This document shows, piece after piece, positions 16,785-27,666 of a stretch of DNA of 64,000 bases; the first letter of the stretch is position 1, and the number at the start of each line of letters is the position of its first letter. The notes beneath the pieces are model-generated. The model saw only the letters and a list, made by a program, of their open reading frames with translations, was not told the origin of the DNA and did no database searches. The position numbers and the translations under genes are program-made. This DNA comes from JTS-AC122 sp050246015 (GTDB lineage Bacteria > Planctomycetota > Phycisphaerae > Phycisphaerales > UBA1924), in assembly GCA_050246015.1 (NCBI GenBank), contig JBFWWU010000010.1, positions 124,001 to 188,000 on the forward strand. Reading direction: 5' to 3'.

Positions 16785-16815
16785 AAATGAAAGAGGCTCG
16801 CGAAACCGCGAGCCT
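16785..16815 (-). terminator. Probable terminator after rplS
   Basis: Perfect 9-bp stem AGGCTCGCG / CGCGAGCCT with a 4-nt loop, 30 bp after the rplS stop. On the minus strand it is followed by CTTTCATTT, a weak U-tract, so termination may be partial and leave trmD cotranscribed. Confidence 0.5.
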
Positions 16816-16844
16816 TGGGTGAACGGAGGGAGGAGCACATCAAA

Positions 16845-17234
16845 CTACTGAGAAACGGGCATTCCAGCGACGTGCTTCATGCCGCGGCGGCGATCGCGCA
16901 GGCGGCGCGACTTACCGACGCGCTCGCGGAGGAAGTAGAGTTTGGCGCGGCGCGAATCGGCGCGGCGGACGATATCCACTTTGGCGAGTTTGGGAGAGCA
17001 GAGGGGGACGATGCGCTCGACGCCGACGTCTTCGACGATGCGGCGCACGGTGATCATCTCGTTGATGCCGCGGCCCGCTCGGGCGATGAGGACACCCTGG
17101 AAGACCTGGACGCGCTCCTTGTCGCCTTCGATGATTCGCAGGTGCAAATTGACGGTGTCGCCGATGTCCATTCGAGGCAGATCGGTCTTGATGGAGTCTT
17201 TGACGAGGCTCTCGAGAATGGCGGTCTGGTTCAT
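16845..17234 (-). CDS. rplS: 50S ribosomal protein L19
   Basis: A 129-residue L19 of the large ribosomal subunit, located near the 30S-50S interface. Conserved blocks are DIGDTVNLHLRIIEGDKERVQVFQGV, then ITVRRIVEDVGVERIVPL, then LYFLRERVGKSRRL; the basic C-terminal tail is somewhat extended. The ATG at 17234 starts the conserved helix MNQTAILESL. It is followed by a hairpin terminator and then trmD. Confidence 0.97.
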   Translation of the reverse strand: MNQTAILESLVKDSIKTDLPRMDIGDTVNLHLRIIEGDKERVQVFQGVLIARAGRGINEMITVRRIVEDVGVERIVPLCSPKLAKVDIVRRADSRRAKLYFLRERVGKSRRLRDRRRGMKHVAGMPVSQ

Positions 17235-17492
17235 GGCGCGTCCGTCCTTTTTGGGGCTGAGAGTATACGCCGGGTGTTTGGAAGGGTCTAATGCGTGCGG
17301 CTAGCACTTGGGGACGGTGGGAGAAGACGAGGTTGGGTTGCGCGGCCCGTCGAAAGCCTTGATTTCCTTCCGAAACCCTACCATTTGACTGAGATCGGGT
17401 ACTTTTGGGGTTGAATTCTGAGAGTCGGCGGCCCGCCGCGCCGACCTTCTGGTATAGTTTTGTAACGCATCTATCCATAGAGGAGCGCATTG

Positions 17493-18356
17493 ATGAAGAT
17501 GTCACGCGTTGGTTGGGCGTTCTGGGCGCTGGCGCCGGTGGCCGCGCTGGCGTATCACTACGGGCCGGGTCAGACGGCGTACGTGCAGGATCGCGCGGCG
17601 AAACTGCAGACGACCGCGTTGACGGCGGAACAGGCCGCGATGAGCGCGCAGGACGCGGCGTACCAGAAGCACCTGGCGGGAATCGACGCGAGGCGAGCGG
17701 CGTTCTTGTCGCAGGACCCTGGGGATGAGACCAAGGCGATGCAGGCGACCAAGGCCGAGGACGAGGCATACGCCGCCGCGGCATCGAAGTGGAAAGAGGT
17801 TGCGGATTCGCTGAACCACGTGCAGGATACGCTGGGACAGACGGCGCCCGCCGAGGCGCGCAAGATCCGCTGGGCTCGGGCCCGCGCGACGGTGCGGTCG
17901 GGCGATATCTGGGGCGGGATCAACGAACTCGAGACGCTGGTGGACGAGATCGACGGGGATTCGCACGGCGATCAGGCGCTGGCGACGTCGTGCCGGGAGG
18001 AACTGGCGACGGCGTACTACTACGGGGCTCGGCTGCTGCGCCTGTCGGGGATGCCGGCGCAGGAATGGATGATCGAGTCCGGGAAGGCGCGTCAGCACTT
18101 CCGCTACCTGGCGGAGAACGCCGACACGGGCGCCAAGGCGGACACGGAGAACTACCAGAAGAATCTGGAACTGGTGTTGAACCTGGAGCAATCGACGCTG
18201 GTGGAACTGCAGGGCAAGGCTCTGCCGAAGGATTCGCCGAAGTCGTGTTGCCAGAACAACCGCAACAGCATGTGCAAGAAGAAGGGCAAGAAGCCGCCGA
18301 CCAACAAGGACGGGCGCGGCGCGGGCGGCGCTGAAGAGATCACCGAAGGCTGGTGA
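17493..18356 (+). CDS. Hypothetical exported protein with cysteine/lysine-rich tail
   Basis: A 287-residue protein. The N-terminus (MSRVGWAFWALAPVAALAY) is a signal peptide or single membrane anchor. Residues 30-215 are almost entirely helical with high alanine content (AAKLQTTALTAEQAAMSAQDAAYQ, KWKEVADSLNHVQDTLG), suggesting a coiled coil followed by TPR-like helices (ELATAYYYGARLLRLSG). The C-terminal 50 residues hold a compact cysteine and lysine cluster (SCCQNNRNSMCKKKGKK). The start is the ATG at 17493, 7 bp after AGGAG; a TATAGT box at 17453-17458 could be its -10 element. A strong terminator follows. No family is recognised. Confidence 0.7.
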   Translation: MKMSRVGWAFWALAPVAALAYHYGPGQTAYVQDRAAKLQTTALTAEQAAMSAQDAAYQKHLAGIDARRAAFLSQDPGDETKAMQATKAEDEAYAAAASKWKEVADSLNHVQDTLGQTAPAEARKIRWARARATVRSGDIWGGINELETLVDEIDGDSHGDQALATSCREELATAYYYGARLLRLSGMPAQEWMIESGKARQHFRYLAENADTGAKADTENYQKNLELVLNLEQSTLVELQGKALPKDSPKSCCQNNRNSMCKKKGKKPPTNKDGRGAGGAEEITEGW

Positions 18357-18390
18357 TCCGTCTTGACAAACCGTTGACGTGTGAGACGAA

Positions 18391-18421
18391 CGCGCGGCCG
18401 TGAGCCGCGCGTTTTTTTTTC
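18391..18421 (+). terminator. Rho-independent terminator
   Basis: Stem CGCGCGGC / GCCGCGCG with a 5-nt loop followed by nine T residues, 35 bp after the stop of the gene ending at 18356. Confidence 0.9.
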
Positions 18422-18476
18422 TTGAGCTGTAGAGATTCCGGGGAAAGGTGCGGCGACGCGCGAGGGGCGTGGGCGA

Positions 18477-19292
18477 CTAATCCATGCGGGCGAGTTCGTC
18501 CTCGGGGACTTCGAAGTTGGCGTAGACCTTCTGCACGTCGTCGTTGTCCTCGAGGGCGTCGACGAGTTGGATCATGGTGCTGGCGGCGTCGCCGGTGAGG
18601 GTGGTGGAGGCGGTGGGGATCATGTCGATGGCGGCCTCGGCGATGTGCATGCCGCCGGACTCGAGGGCGGATTTGACCGCGTGGAAGTCGGTCGGGGAGG
18701 TGTAGACGGTCCAGAGGGTGTCGCCCGAGTCGGGCGGCACGACGTCGGCGGCGCCGGCGGCGATGGCGAGTTCCATGAGGCGGTCTTCCTCGACGGGAAG
18801 GATTTCGTCGAGGCCCTTTCGACTGGCGGGGTTGTTGGCGTTGGTGGCGACGGGCTGCATGCCGTCGATGGCGATGCGACCCTTGCACTCGAACATGAAG
18901 GCGACGCTGCCGCTGGTGCCGAGGTTGCCGTTGTATTTTCCGAAGATCAGCCGGAGGTCGCCGGCGGTGCGGGTGCGGTTGTCGGTGAGGGCATCGACGA
19001 TGACGGCGACGCCGCCGGGGCCGTAGCCTTCGTAGCGGACGGATTCAAAGTGGTCGGTCCCGAGCAGGCCCGCGCCTTTTTTGACGGCGCGCTCGATGGT
19101 GTCGCGCGGCATGTTGGCGTAGCGGGCCTCGTCGATGGCGTAGCGGAGGGTGAGGTTGGAGTCGGGGTCGGGGCCGCCCATCTTGGCGGCGACCATGATG
19201 GCCTTGGCGCACTTGGTCCAGGCCTTGCCGCGTTTCTTATCGACGGCGGCCTTTCGGTGCTTGATGTTGTGCCACTTGCTGTGTCCTGCCAC
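18477..19292 (-). CDS. YebC/PmpR-family protein (TACO1-like)
   Basis: A 271-residue protein of the YebC/TACO1 family, DNA-binding regulators in some bacteria and ribosome-associated factors that ease translation of proline-rich stretches in others. Diagnostic: VAGHSKWHNIKHRKAAVDKKRG at the N-terminus, GGPDPDSNLTLRYAIDEARYANMPRDTIERAVKKG, and YEGYGPGGVAVIVDALTDNRTRT. The initiator is the GTG at 19292, giving the conserved [M]AGHSKW; GGAG sits about 10 bp upstream, inside an in-frame TTG-started extension that is therefore unlikely. It lies 86 bp after the HhH-GPD-like gene in the ylxP-rbfA run. Confidence 0.93.
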   Translation of the reverse strand: MAGHSKWHNIKHRKAAVDKKRGKAWTKCAKAIMVAAKMGGPDPDSNLTLRYAIDEARYANMPRDTIERAVKKGAGLLGTDHFESVRYEGYGPGGVAVIVDALTDNRTRTAGDLRLIFGKYNGNLGTSGSVAFMFECKGRIAIDGMQPVATNANNPASRKGLDEILPVEEDRLMELAIAAGAADVVPPDSGDTLWTVYTSPTDFHAVKSALESGGMHIAEAAIDMIPTASTTLTGDAASTMIQLVDALEDNDDVQKVYANFEVPEDELARMD

Positions 19293-19378
19293 GGCGGGAA
19301 TCTCCAACGGAGGAGGTCGAATGAGTGAATCGCGCGAGGGGCAGCGCCGGGAAAGGCGGACGTCGCCCGCGCTGGCGT

Positions 19379-20086
19379 TCAGGAGGATTTCGATTTGCTT
19401 GGCTTGGCCTTGGTCGACGATCGAGCACGCTGGTTTCCGCCCACCCCGGAGTCGGCGGGGCCGATCGGGATTTCGTCGGCGCGAGCCTGAAGGCGGATGT
19501 AGGCGGCGGTGAGTTCTCCGGCGCGGACGCGGCGCTCGACCCAGCCGGCGGCGGCGTCGACGCCGTCATCGGACGGGACGGCCTTGGCCTCGGCCAAGAC
19601 GCAATAGATGCGAGAGTCCATGGGCATGGAGTGATTGCCGTGCCCGAGGAGGGCGACGCGGGCCGAGACGAAGGGGGGGACGCCGCTCAGCGTGTCGAGG
19701 TACTGCTTGGCTTCGCGCTTGCCCAGGTCCTGAACGTGTCGGAGGGTGACGGCGTGGTGGTGGCGATAGAGATCGCCGAGGGTGGCGCGGAGTCGTTCAG
19801 CGCGGTCCAGTGCGGCGGGATAGTCCTCGCCGATGAGCCGGACCAGGTCGCCGGGGAGGCAGACGCGGAGTTCGTTGAAATCGACGACGGCGGCCTCGAT
19901 GCGTCGCATGGCCGAGGCGGCGGCCGTCTGGGTGCACTCCCAGAGCAGGAGCGAGCGAACGAGTTCGGCCAGCAGGGGCTCGTCGGGTTCGATGGCGGGG
20001 ACGATGGGGGAGACCTCGGCGTCGGGGTAGTCCCGCGCGAGGCGATCGAGCAACGTACCGAGTTTGGCCGCGTGATCCACGCTCAC
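19379..20086 (-). CDS. HhH-GPD superfamily (endonuclease III-like) protein
   Basis: A 235-residue protein. Residues 125-175 contain a helix-hairpin-helix-like segment (KQYLDTLSGVPPFVSARVALLGHG) followed by a beta turn and an aspartate (SMPMDSRIYCVLAEAK), the arrangement of HhH-GPD DNA glycosylases, in which the aspartate is catalytic. The iron-sulfur cysteines of endonuclease III are absent. The tail is lysine/serine-rich. Translation begins at a GTG (20086) that overlaps the rbfA stop codon in a GTGA sequence, which implies translational coupling. The glycosylase call is an inference from fold pattern. Confidence 0.6.
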   Translation of the reverse strand: MSVDHAAKLGTLLDRLARDYPDAEVSPIVPAIEPDEPLLAELVRSLLLWECTQTAAASAMRRIEAAVVDFNELRVCLPGDLVRLIGEDYPAALDRAERLRATLGDLYRHHHAVTLRHVQDLGKREAKQYLDTLSGVPPFVSARVALLGHGNHSMPMDSRIYCVLAEAKAVPSDDGVDAAAGWVERRVRAGELTAAYIRLQARADEIPIGPADSGVGGNQRARSSTKAKPSKSKSS

Positions 20087-20502
20087 GCCGCGCCCTCCTC
20101 GTTCGGTTCGGGGCGCGGGTGGAGCGGCTTGGCCGGGTCGTCGGTGGCGGGCTTGTCCGCGCGCTCTTCAGAGATTCGCGCAATGGCCGCGAGCGCCTGG
20201 GCTTCTTTCTTGAGTGCCTTGTCGAGCTTGAAGGTGAGTTGGGGGACGGACCTCATGGCGACGAGTTCGCCGACTTCATGGCGGATGTGCCTGGCGGCGT
20301 CGCGGAGGCCGTGGTAGGTGGTCTGCTGCTTTTCCTCGGGGAGGACGGAGACCATGACGGTCGCGTTCTTGAGGTCGTGTGTGACCTGGACGCTGGTGAT
20401 GGTGATGAGGCCGGCCACGCGGGGGTCGTGCAGACCGCGAGCGAGCACCTGCTGGATCGCCTGGCGGAGGGTGGACGCGACTTTTTCGACTCGATGACTC
20501 AT
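20083..20502 (-). CDS. rbfA: 30S ribosome-binding factor RbfA
   Basis: A 139-residue RbfA, which binds the 30S subunit during late 16S rRNA maturation. The KH-like core is visible: MSHRVEKVASTLRQAIQQVLARGL, DPRVAGLITITSVQVTHDLKNATVMVSV and LRDAARHIRHEVGELVAMRSVPQLTFKLD. The C-terminal 25 residues are a proline/glutamate-rich extension. It follows ylxP on the same strand, matching the common infB-ylxP-rbfA order without infB, and overlaps the next gene by 4 bp. Confidence 0.95.
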   Translation of the reverse strand: MSHRVEKVASTLRQAIQQVLARGLHDPRVAGLITITSVQVTHDLKNATVMVSVLPEEKQQTTYHGLRDAARHIRHEVGELVAMRSVPQLTFKLDKALKKEAQALAAIARISEERADKPATDDPAKPLHPRPEPNEEGAA

Positions 20503-20621
20503 GCGGGTGTGGTTGAGAGCGGCCAGATGTGAACGTAGAAATGAACGATAGGTCGTTCAGGGGCCATGCGGAGCGAGCGTGGACACATGGAGTAGCGCGG
20601 GGCCAGCGTCCCGGACCGGGT

Positions 20622-21017
20622 TCAGGCATCGTCGCGGCGCTCGTCCGGGGTCCAGAGCGGGCCAGAGTCTGGTTCGCCCGTGGTGCCGGTGTCGGCGAGG
20701 TCGTCGGCGCCCACGATCTGCTTGGAGACGTCGCCGAGTTCGCAGGCGCCGGCTGCCGCGCCCCAGTCACCGCCGGGCAGCGCCCGGAGTTTGGCGAGAA
20801 TGCGGTCCAGCAGGTCGGAGAGGTACTTGCCGTCGTTGGAAACGGCAGCCAGCCCGATGCGGGCGACGGCGTGGTTATCGAGCGAGCCGACTTCGGCGAC
20901 CGCGACGAGGTGCTCGCGGTGCAGCCGGTCTCGCACAGCACGGACCGCGCGCCGCTTGTCCTTGAGCGACTCGGCTTCGAGCATGAGCAAGTCAAACTGA
21001 AGAATGCCCAGGTGCAT
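20622..21017 (-). CDS. ylxP: DUF503 / YlxP-like protein
   Basis: A 131-residue protein. MHLGILQFDLLMLEAESLKDKRRAVRAVRDRL and the later LDNHAVARIGLAAVSNDGKYLSDLLDRIL are the DUF503 signature (YlxP in Bacillus, encoded between infB and rbfA). YlxP has been linked to ribosome maturation. The last 45 residues are a variable tail. It lies 120 bp upstream of rbfA and just downstream of repeat copy B. Confidence 0.88.
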   Translation of the reverse strand: MHLGILQFDLLMLEAESLKDKRRAVRAVRDRLHREHLVAVAEVGSLDNHAVARIGLAAVSNDGKYLSDLLDRILAKLRALPGGDWGAAAGACELGDVSKQIVGADDLADTGTTGEPDSGPLWTPDERRDDA

Positions 21018-21091
21018 GTCGGGACCCGGGCGGACCGCCGGGCGCTTGAAGCGTAGCGCGAGGCGGAAGCAAACGGGCTGGACAAAGCACG

Positions 21092-21245
21092 GGTGTGACT
21101 ATGCCATTTTCATCTGAGCCGCTCGGCGCGAACGGTCGGGGAGGGAGGGGGGCGTGCGTGGTCTCATGGCCCACGCCATCATTCGATCGCGCCGGGCTGC
21201 CGAGCGCTTCCACCGACCGCTCGCGCGGTCTGGCTCAGTTATGCG
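21092..21245. repeat. Dispersed palindromic element, copy B
   Basis: Same element as 14059-14170 in the opposite orientation: GTGTGACTATGCC, then CATCTGAGCCG at 21111, and the right arm CCGACCGCTCGCGCGG..GGCTCAG ending 21238. The middle contains about 50 extra bases relative to copy A, so the palindrome is interrupted. Confidence 0.55.
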
Positions 21246-21272
21246 GTGGATCGCCGCGGACGGTCCCGAAGG

Positions 21273-21491
21273 TCAACTCGCCGGGGAAGTGGCCTTGTCC
21301 GGGACGGGGTCGGCGGACTTGGGCTTGTTGGGCACACGGATGGTCCCGCCACAACTTCGGCAACGGACGTTGCGTCCACGTGAAGAAGGGGGCACTGCCA
21401 GGATTTTCTGGCAGGTCAGATTCGGACACTTGATGCGGATGTTCTTTTCCAACGGGACCTCGGCCTCCGTGCGCAGAAACGGTATGGACAT
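21273..21491 (-). CDS. Small zinc-ribbon protein
   Basis: A 72-residue protein with a planctomycete-style zinc ribbon: CPNLTC near residue 22 and CRSC about 20 residues later (GRNVRCRSCGGTIRVP), giving four metal-ligand cysteines. Here the domain stands alone with a short P/K/A tail. No role is known. The start at 21491 lacks a clear ribosome site. It is divergent from the acyltransferase gene. Confidence 0.6.
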   Translation of the reverse strand: MSIPFLRTEAEVPLEKNIRIKCPNLTCQKILAVPPSSRGRNVRCRSCGGTIRVPNKPKSADPVPDKATSPAS

Positions 21492-21577
21492 ATCGGCACG
21501 GGCAGGGCGCCACTTGACGATGATGAACTCGCCCGAATCGTGTGCGCGAGGTTATTGGTGCGCGGGCCGAGCAGGAG

Positions 21578-21605
21578 TTGCGGATCTGTTTGTATCTGCT
21601 AACAT
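21578..21605 (+). promoter_or_regulatory. Putative sigma70-type promoter for the acyltransferase gene
   Basis: TTGCGG (21578) and TAACAT (21600) with a 16-bp spacer. Transcription would begin near 21612, leaving a short leader before the ATG at 21631, which supports that start. Confidence 0.45.
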
Positions 21606-21630
21606 CTCGGCGGTGGTTGCCGTCGCGCAC

Positions 21631-22389
21631 ATGTGGCCCTTCGTGTGGATTGCACTCGTGATCGGGTGGATGGCGCTGGTGGTCGTGGGGCCATGGCTGC
21701 TGCGGAATCCGCGGGAGAACGTGGAAACGGGATTGGCGTGGTACGCGATTCGTTTGTACGTGAAGGTGGTGCACCGGGTGGTGGTGCGGGGCGTGGAGCA
21801 CGTGCCCAGGGAGAGGTATCCGGGGCCGATCGTGGTGGTGGCGAATCACTCGGCGGGGATCGATCCGCTGCTGTTGCAGTCCGCCGCGCCGTTTGAGATC
21901 AGGTTTTTGATGGCGCGGGATATGCAGCCGAGATTACTAGGGGCGTTGTGGCGCTGGGCGGGTGTGATCAGTGTAAATCGAGAGGGCGGCGACACGCAGG
22001 CGGCGCGCGAGGCGGTTCGGTTTCTGCGATCAGCGGGCGAGATGCTTGAGGCCGGGTATCGGTGCAGCGGGGTGGTGGGGATTTTTCCGGAGGGGGGCAT
22101 CGAACGACCCGCGGAGGAGTTGCTGCCGTTTCTGCCGGGAGTGGGACTCATCGTTCACCGAAGCGGCGCGAGGGTGCTGCCGGCGGTGATACGCGGGACG
22201 CCGCGGGCGACGACGGCGTGGGGTAGTTTGCTGGAGCGGAGCCGGTCATCGGTCGAGTTCTTACCGATGATTGAGTACGGGGCGACGGGGATGAAGCCGG
22301 CGGAAATCGCGGCGGACCTCCAGCGGAGGTTTCAAGCGCATACCGGCTGGCGGGTGGCGAAGTCGGCGGGGCCGGCGACACGGAGTTGA
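21631..22389 (+). CDS. PlsC-like 1-acyl-glycerol-3-phosphate acyltransferase
   Basis: A 252-residue membrane-associated acyltransferase. An N-terminal hydrophobic segment (WPFVWIALVIGWMALVVVGPWLL) precedes the PlsC domain: the HX4D catalytic motif in VVVANHSAGIDPLLL, the substrate-binding IFPEGGIERP, and VGLIVHRSGARVLPAVI. Such enzymes acylate lysophosphatidic acid or related lipids at the inner membrane. The ATG at 21631 starts the hydrophobic segment; the frame is open upstream, with a GTG at 21613 as the alternative. No ribosome site is obvious. Confidence 0.85.
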   Translation: MWPFVWIALVIGWMALVVVGPWLLRNPRENVETGLAWYAIRLYVKVVHRVVVRGVEHVPRERYPGPIVVVANHSAGIDPLLLQSAAPFEIRFLMARDMQPRLLGALWRWAGVISVNREGGDTQAAREAVRFLRSAGEMLEAGYRCSGVVGIFPEGGIERPAEELLPFLPGVGLIVHRSGARVLPAVIRGTPRATTAWGSLLERSRSSVEFLPMIEYGATGMKPAEIAADLQRRFQAHTGWRVAKSAGPATRS

Positions 22390-22478
22390 GGCCAGGCTGC
22401 CCGCTGAGCGAGTCGGAATCGGGGTGTTCGCCGGACGACGCGTGTGAAGGGACGTAAGCGATACACTGGGATCGACCG

Positions 22479-23120
22479 GTGCGGACAGATGAAGGGGACG
22501 GGGTGCGCGGGGACGCGCGGGGTGGTGGGGTGACCGGAGACAGCGGCGTGCGATCTCAAACGGAACAATCCGAGGGCGCTATCGAGCGAGGGACGCCGGG
22601 GGAGGGAGAGGGCACGTACCGATTTACGGTCGATCTGTCGGTCGTCGGCGTGATCGATGCGCTGGACCGAGCCGCCCGGCGAGGGAGGCTGCCGGGACTG
22701 ACCGTGGATCGGGAAGCGAAGACGTTCGTGGTGACCGATTTCGGTCGCCCGTTTGAATCGAAGTTGGAGGGGAGAGTCGTGCCGCGAGTCGTGCTGGAGG
22801 GTGGCGGCCGGGAGAGCGCGGAGGTTGAGTCGAGGGTGCGGGTGAAGCCGATGTTGCCGGCGGTATTTGCGACCGTGCTGGTGGCGACGGTGTGGCCCGG
22901 GATACTGCTGACGGACTCGATGCTGAGGCTGTACTTTTCGTGGTATACGATCCCGACGTGGTGGTGGTATCTGCCGTTGACGGTGCCATTCTGCCCGCTG
23001 GCGTGGGTGAAGGCGTGGCGACAATCGAAGGCGTCGGGCGGGAAGGAAGGAGCAGACCTGATGGGGAAGGTGCAACAGGAGTTGGGCAGTGCGGCAGGAG
23101 GGCGAGGGGCGGGCGGGTGA
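22479..23120 (+). CDS. Hypothetical protein with two membrane segments
   Basis: A 213-residue frame starting at GTG (22479). The first 45 residues are glycine/aspartate-rich and may be non-coding; GTG codons further in would shorten the protein. Residues 46-120 are soluble and beta-rich. Two hydrophobic segments follow (MLPAVFATVLVATVWPGILL and WYTIPTWWWYLPLTVPFCPLAW), with a basic tail (KAWRQSKASGGKE). No family is recognised. It ends about 80 bp before the rRNA promoter. Confidence 0.5.
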   Translation: MRTDEGDGVRGDARGGGVTGDSGVRSQTEQSEGAIERGTPGEGEGTYRFTVDLSVVGVIDALDRAARRGRLPGLTVDREAKTFVVTDFGRPFESKLEGRVVPRVVLEGGGRESAEVESRVRVKPMLPAVFATVLVATVWPGILLTDSMLRLYFSWYTIPTWWWYLPLTVPFCPLAWVKAWRQSKASGGKEGADLMGKVQQELGSAAGGRGAGG

Positions 23121-23198
23121 TTTACGGCAAGTGTTTGGAAATCGGATGTTGGGGTGTGGTAGAAGGGTGAAAATCGAGAGAGGATGGAAGTGAAAGGC

Positions 23199-23226
23199 TT
23201 GACTCAGGAGAGGACCTTTCTACACT
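23199..23226 (+). promoter_or_regulatory. rRNA promoter
   Basis: TTGACT at 23199 and TACACT at 23221 with a 16-bp spacer, about 320 bp before mature 23S. No 16S lies between them, so this promoter drives the 23S-5S unit directly. Confidence 0.6.
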
Positions 23227-23546
23227 TCTCTTCGCGTCGGCGGAAGCCGGCAAACCGGAAGTGAAAGCATTTTCGGCGCTCGAAGCGGCGTGAAGCCGAC
23301 GAGGGCGGGCATCTTTGACAATCGGATACGGACAGGTTGCTCCGGCACGTGGTTTTCACATGGGCATAGCCGCAAGGCTGATGTGCATGTGGGGTCTTCC
23401 ACGGAGCCGGACGATTGAAGAATTTGTAGGATTCAAGACAAGAGCGTAGTGGCGAACAAAGATGAATCGAGAAATCGTTGGACATTGGGAGGCGCGCTAG
23501 TCAGACGGGGTGCCGGTCGGAAGACTGTCACGGCGGCTGGTTGGCG
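23227..23546 (+). other. 23S rRNA leader with boxA-like antitermination site
   Basis: This 320-base leader contains GCATCTTTGACAAT at 23309-23322, very close to the boxA consensus of rRNA leaders. An inverted repeat (CGTCGGC near 23232 with GCCGACG near 23296) frames the upstream part. The last 18 bases before mature 23S (from 23539) pair with the sequence just after its 3' end, forming the processing stem. There is no coding sequence. Confidence 0.6.
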
Positions 23547-26297
<2,751 letters not shown>

Positions 26298-26503
26298 TCC
26301 AACCGGATGCCGTGCATGTTCTGACTTCCGGGTCAGGTCATCACGGGCGCTCGGTTTGAAACAAGCCCATGTTCAATGTGTTCGATTCATCGCTTCCAAG
26401 TGGGTTGACCCAGTTGGAGTGCGTCACACGCTCTTGTTTCAATCTCAGCAACCTGTCATATCCGAGTCTTCATGCCGAGGCGGGCTAGCGCCCTCCTCGG
26501 AGT
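26298..26503 (+). other. 23S-5S internal spacer with processing structures
   Basis: No tRNA is present. Visible structures are the continuation of the 23S processing stem (CACTCCAACC), a hairpin CTGACttccgGGTCAG near 26331, TTGAAACAAG (26356) complementary to CTTGTTTCAA (26433), GTTGGAGTG (26413) complementary to CACTCCAAC (26295), and a hairpin just before 5S (GCCGAGG..GGGC / GCCC..CCTCGG). Confidence 0.5.
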
Positions 26504-26612
26504 TTTCGGTGACTATGAACTCGGGGCCACACCTGTTCCCATCCCGAACACAGCAGTTAAGCCCGAGTTGCCGATGATACTGCCTAGCGGGAAAGTAGGT
26601 CGTCGCCGGAAT
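26504..26612 (+). rRNA. 5S ribosomal RNA
   Basis: The conserved internal segment CCCATCCCGAACACAGCAGTTAAGCC and the terminal pairing of TTCGGTGAC with GTCGTCGCCGGAA define a 5S of about 109 bases. It follows 23S by about 205 bases and is followed by a strong terminator. Confidence 0.93.
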
Positions 26613-26614
26613 TT

Positions 26615-26656
26615 CGACCCTTCCAAGGGGAACCTTGGGAGGGTCGGTTCGTTTTT
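26615..26656 (+). terminator. rRNA operon terminator
   Basis: Long stem CGACCC..CCAAGG / CCTTGG..GGGTCG with a GGAA-type loop, followed by GTTCGTTTTT. It closes the 23S-5S unit. Confidence 0.85.
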
Positions 26657-26776
26657 GCCGGGTGACTTGGCCGCGGGGTTCGGCGCTCATCGGCGTGAGG
26701 ACCCCATCCGCTAGAATGCGGCTGGGGGCGCGGGGCATCGCGGTGCCGGCCGCTCGCGCTGAAGGGGTCAGGCCCC

Positions 26777-27649
26777 ATGAAATACGCCGTCATTATCCCG
26801 GTGTACAACGAGCGAGAACTGTTTCCGATTCTGCTCGGGCGGGTGATGGCGACGCCGGTGCCCGGTGGCGCTCGGCGAAATGTCGCCGCGGACGCGCCGG
26901 AGCCCGGCGTGGAGGCGGTCCGCTTCGAGCGTCATGTGATTGTGGTTGACGACGGCTCGACGGATGGCACGCGGGAGTACGTGGAGTCGCTGCGGGCGCG
27001 GGGGACGGAGGGGGTGCACGCGTTTATTCAGCAGAGGAACTGCGGGAAGGGGGCGGCGGTACGGTCGGGATTTGAAGCCGCGCTGGCGCTTGGGGTTGAT
27101 GTGGCACTGATCCAGGACGCCGATCTGGAGTATGACCCGCGAGATCACGCGAAACTGCTGGAGCCGATGATCGACGGCCGGGCGGATGCGGTCTTCGGAT
27201 CGCGGTTCCTGGGGGATACGCACCGGGTGCTGTACTACTGGCACGCGGTTGCGAATCGCTTCATCACGGCGTGCTCGAACACGTTGACGAACCTGAACCT
27301 GACGGACATCGAATGCTGCCTGAAGGCGTTCAGCCGTCCGGTGATGGAGCGGCTGCGGATTGAGGAGAACCGGTTTGGGGTGGAGCCGGAACTGGTGGCG
27401 AAGGTGGCGAAGATGCGGTTGCCGCGACCCGTGCCGATGCGGGCGGGAGAGGGGGCTAGGGTGCCCGAGGCGGAGCGAGGGGACGGGGCCGCGGGGAGGA
27501 TGTCGCCGACACGCCCGGCGCGGGTGTACGAGGTCGGGGTGAGTTACGCGGGGCGGACGTATGAGGAGGGGAAGAAGATCACGTGGCGCGATGGGGTTTC
27601 CGCGCTGCGGTGCATCGCGCAGTATGGAATGCGGCGGCCGCGACTGTGA
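26777..27649 (+). CDS. Family 2 glycosyltransferase (dolichol-phosphate-mannose synthase-like)
   Basis: A 290-residue GT-A enzyme. KYAVIIPVYNERE opens the nucleotide-binding fold; VVDDGSTDGTREYV, NCGKGAAVRSGFEAAL and QDADLEYDPRDH (DXD-like metal site) are typical of DPM1/DpgS-like GT2 enzymes. GSRFLG and the NRFITACSNTLTNLNLTDIECCLKAFSR segment complete the family pattern. Such enzymes transfer a sugar from a nucleotide donor to a polyprenyl phosphate at the membrane. No C-terminal membrane domain is present. A charged low-complexity insert lies around residues 215-245. It follows the rRNA terminator; the acceptor is unknown. Confidence 0.85.
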   Translation: MKYAVIIPVYNERELFPILLGRVMATPVPGGARRNVAADAPEPGVEAVRFERHVIVVDDGSTDGTREYVESLRARGTEGVHAFIQQRNCGKGAAVRSGFEAALALGVDVALIQDADLEYDPRDHAKLLEPMIDGRADAVFGSRFLGDTHRVLYYWHAVANRFITACSNTLTNLNLTDIECCLKAFSRPVMERLRIEENRFGVEPELVAKVAKMRLPRPVPMRAGEGARVPEAERGDGAAGRMSPTRPARVYEVGVSYAGRTYEEGKKITWRDGVSALRCIAQYGMRRPRL

Positions 27650-27666
27650 TGGGGAGCGTGGGCGGC

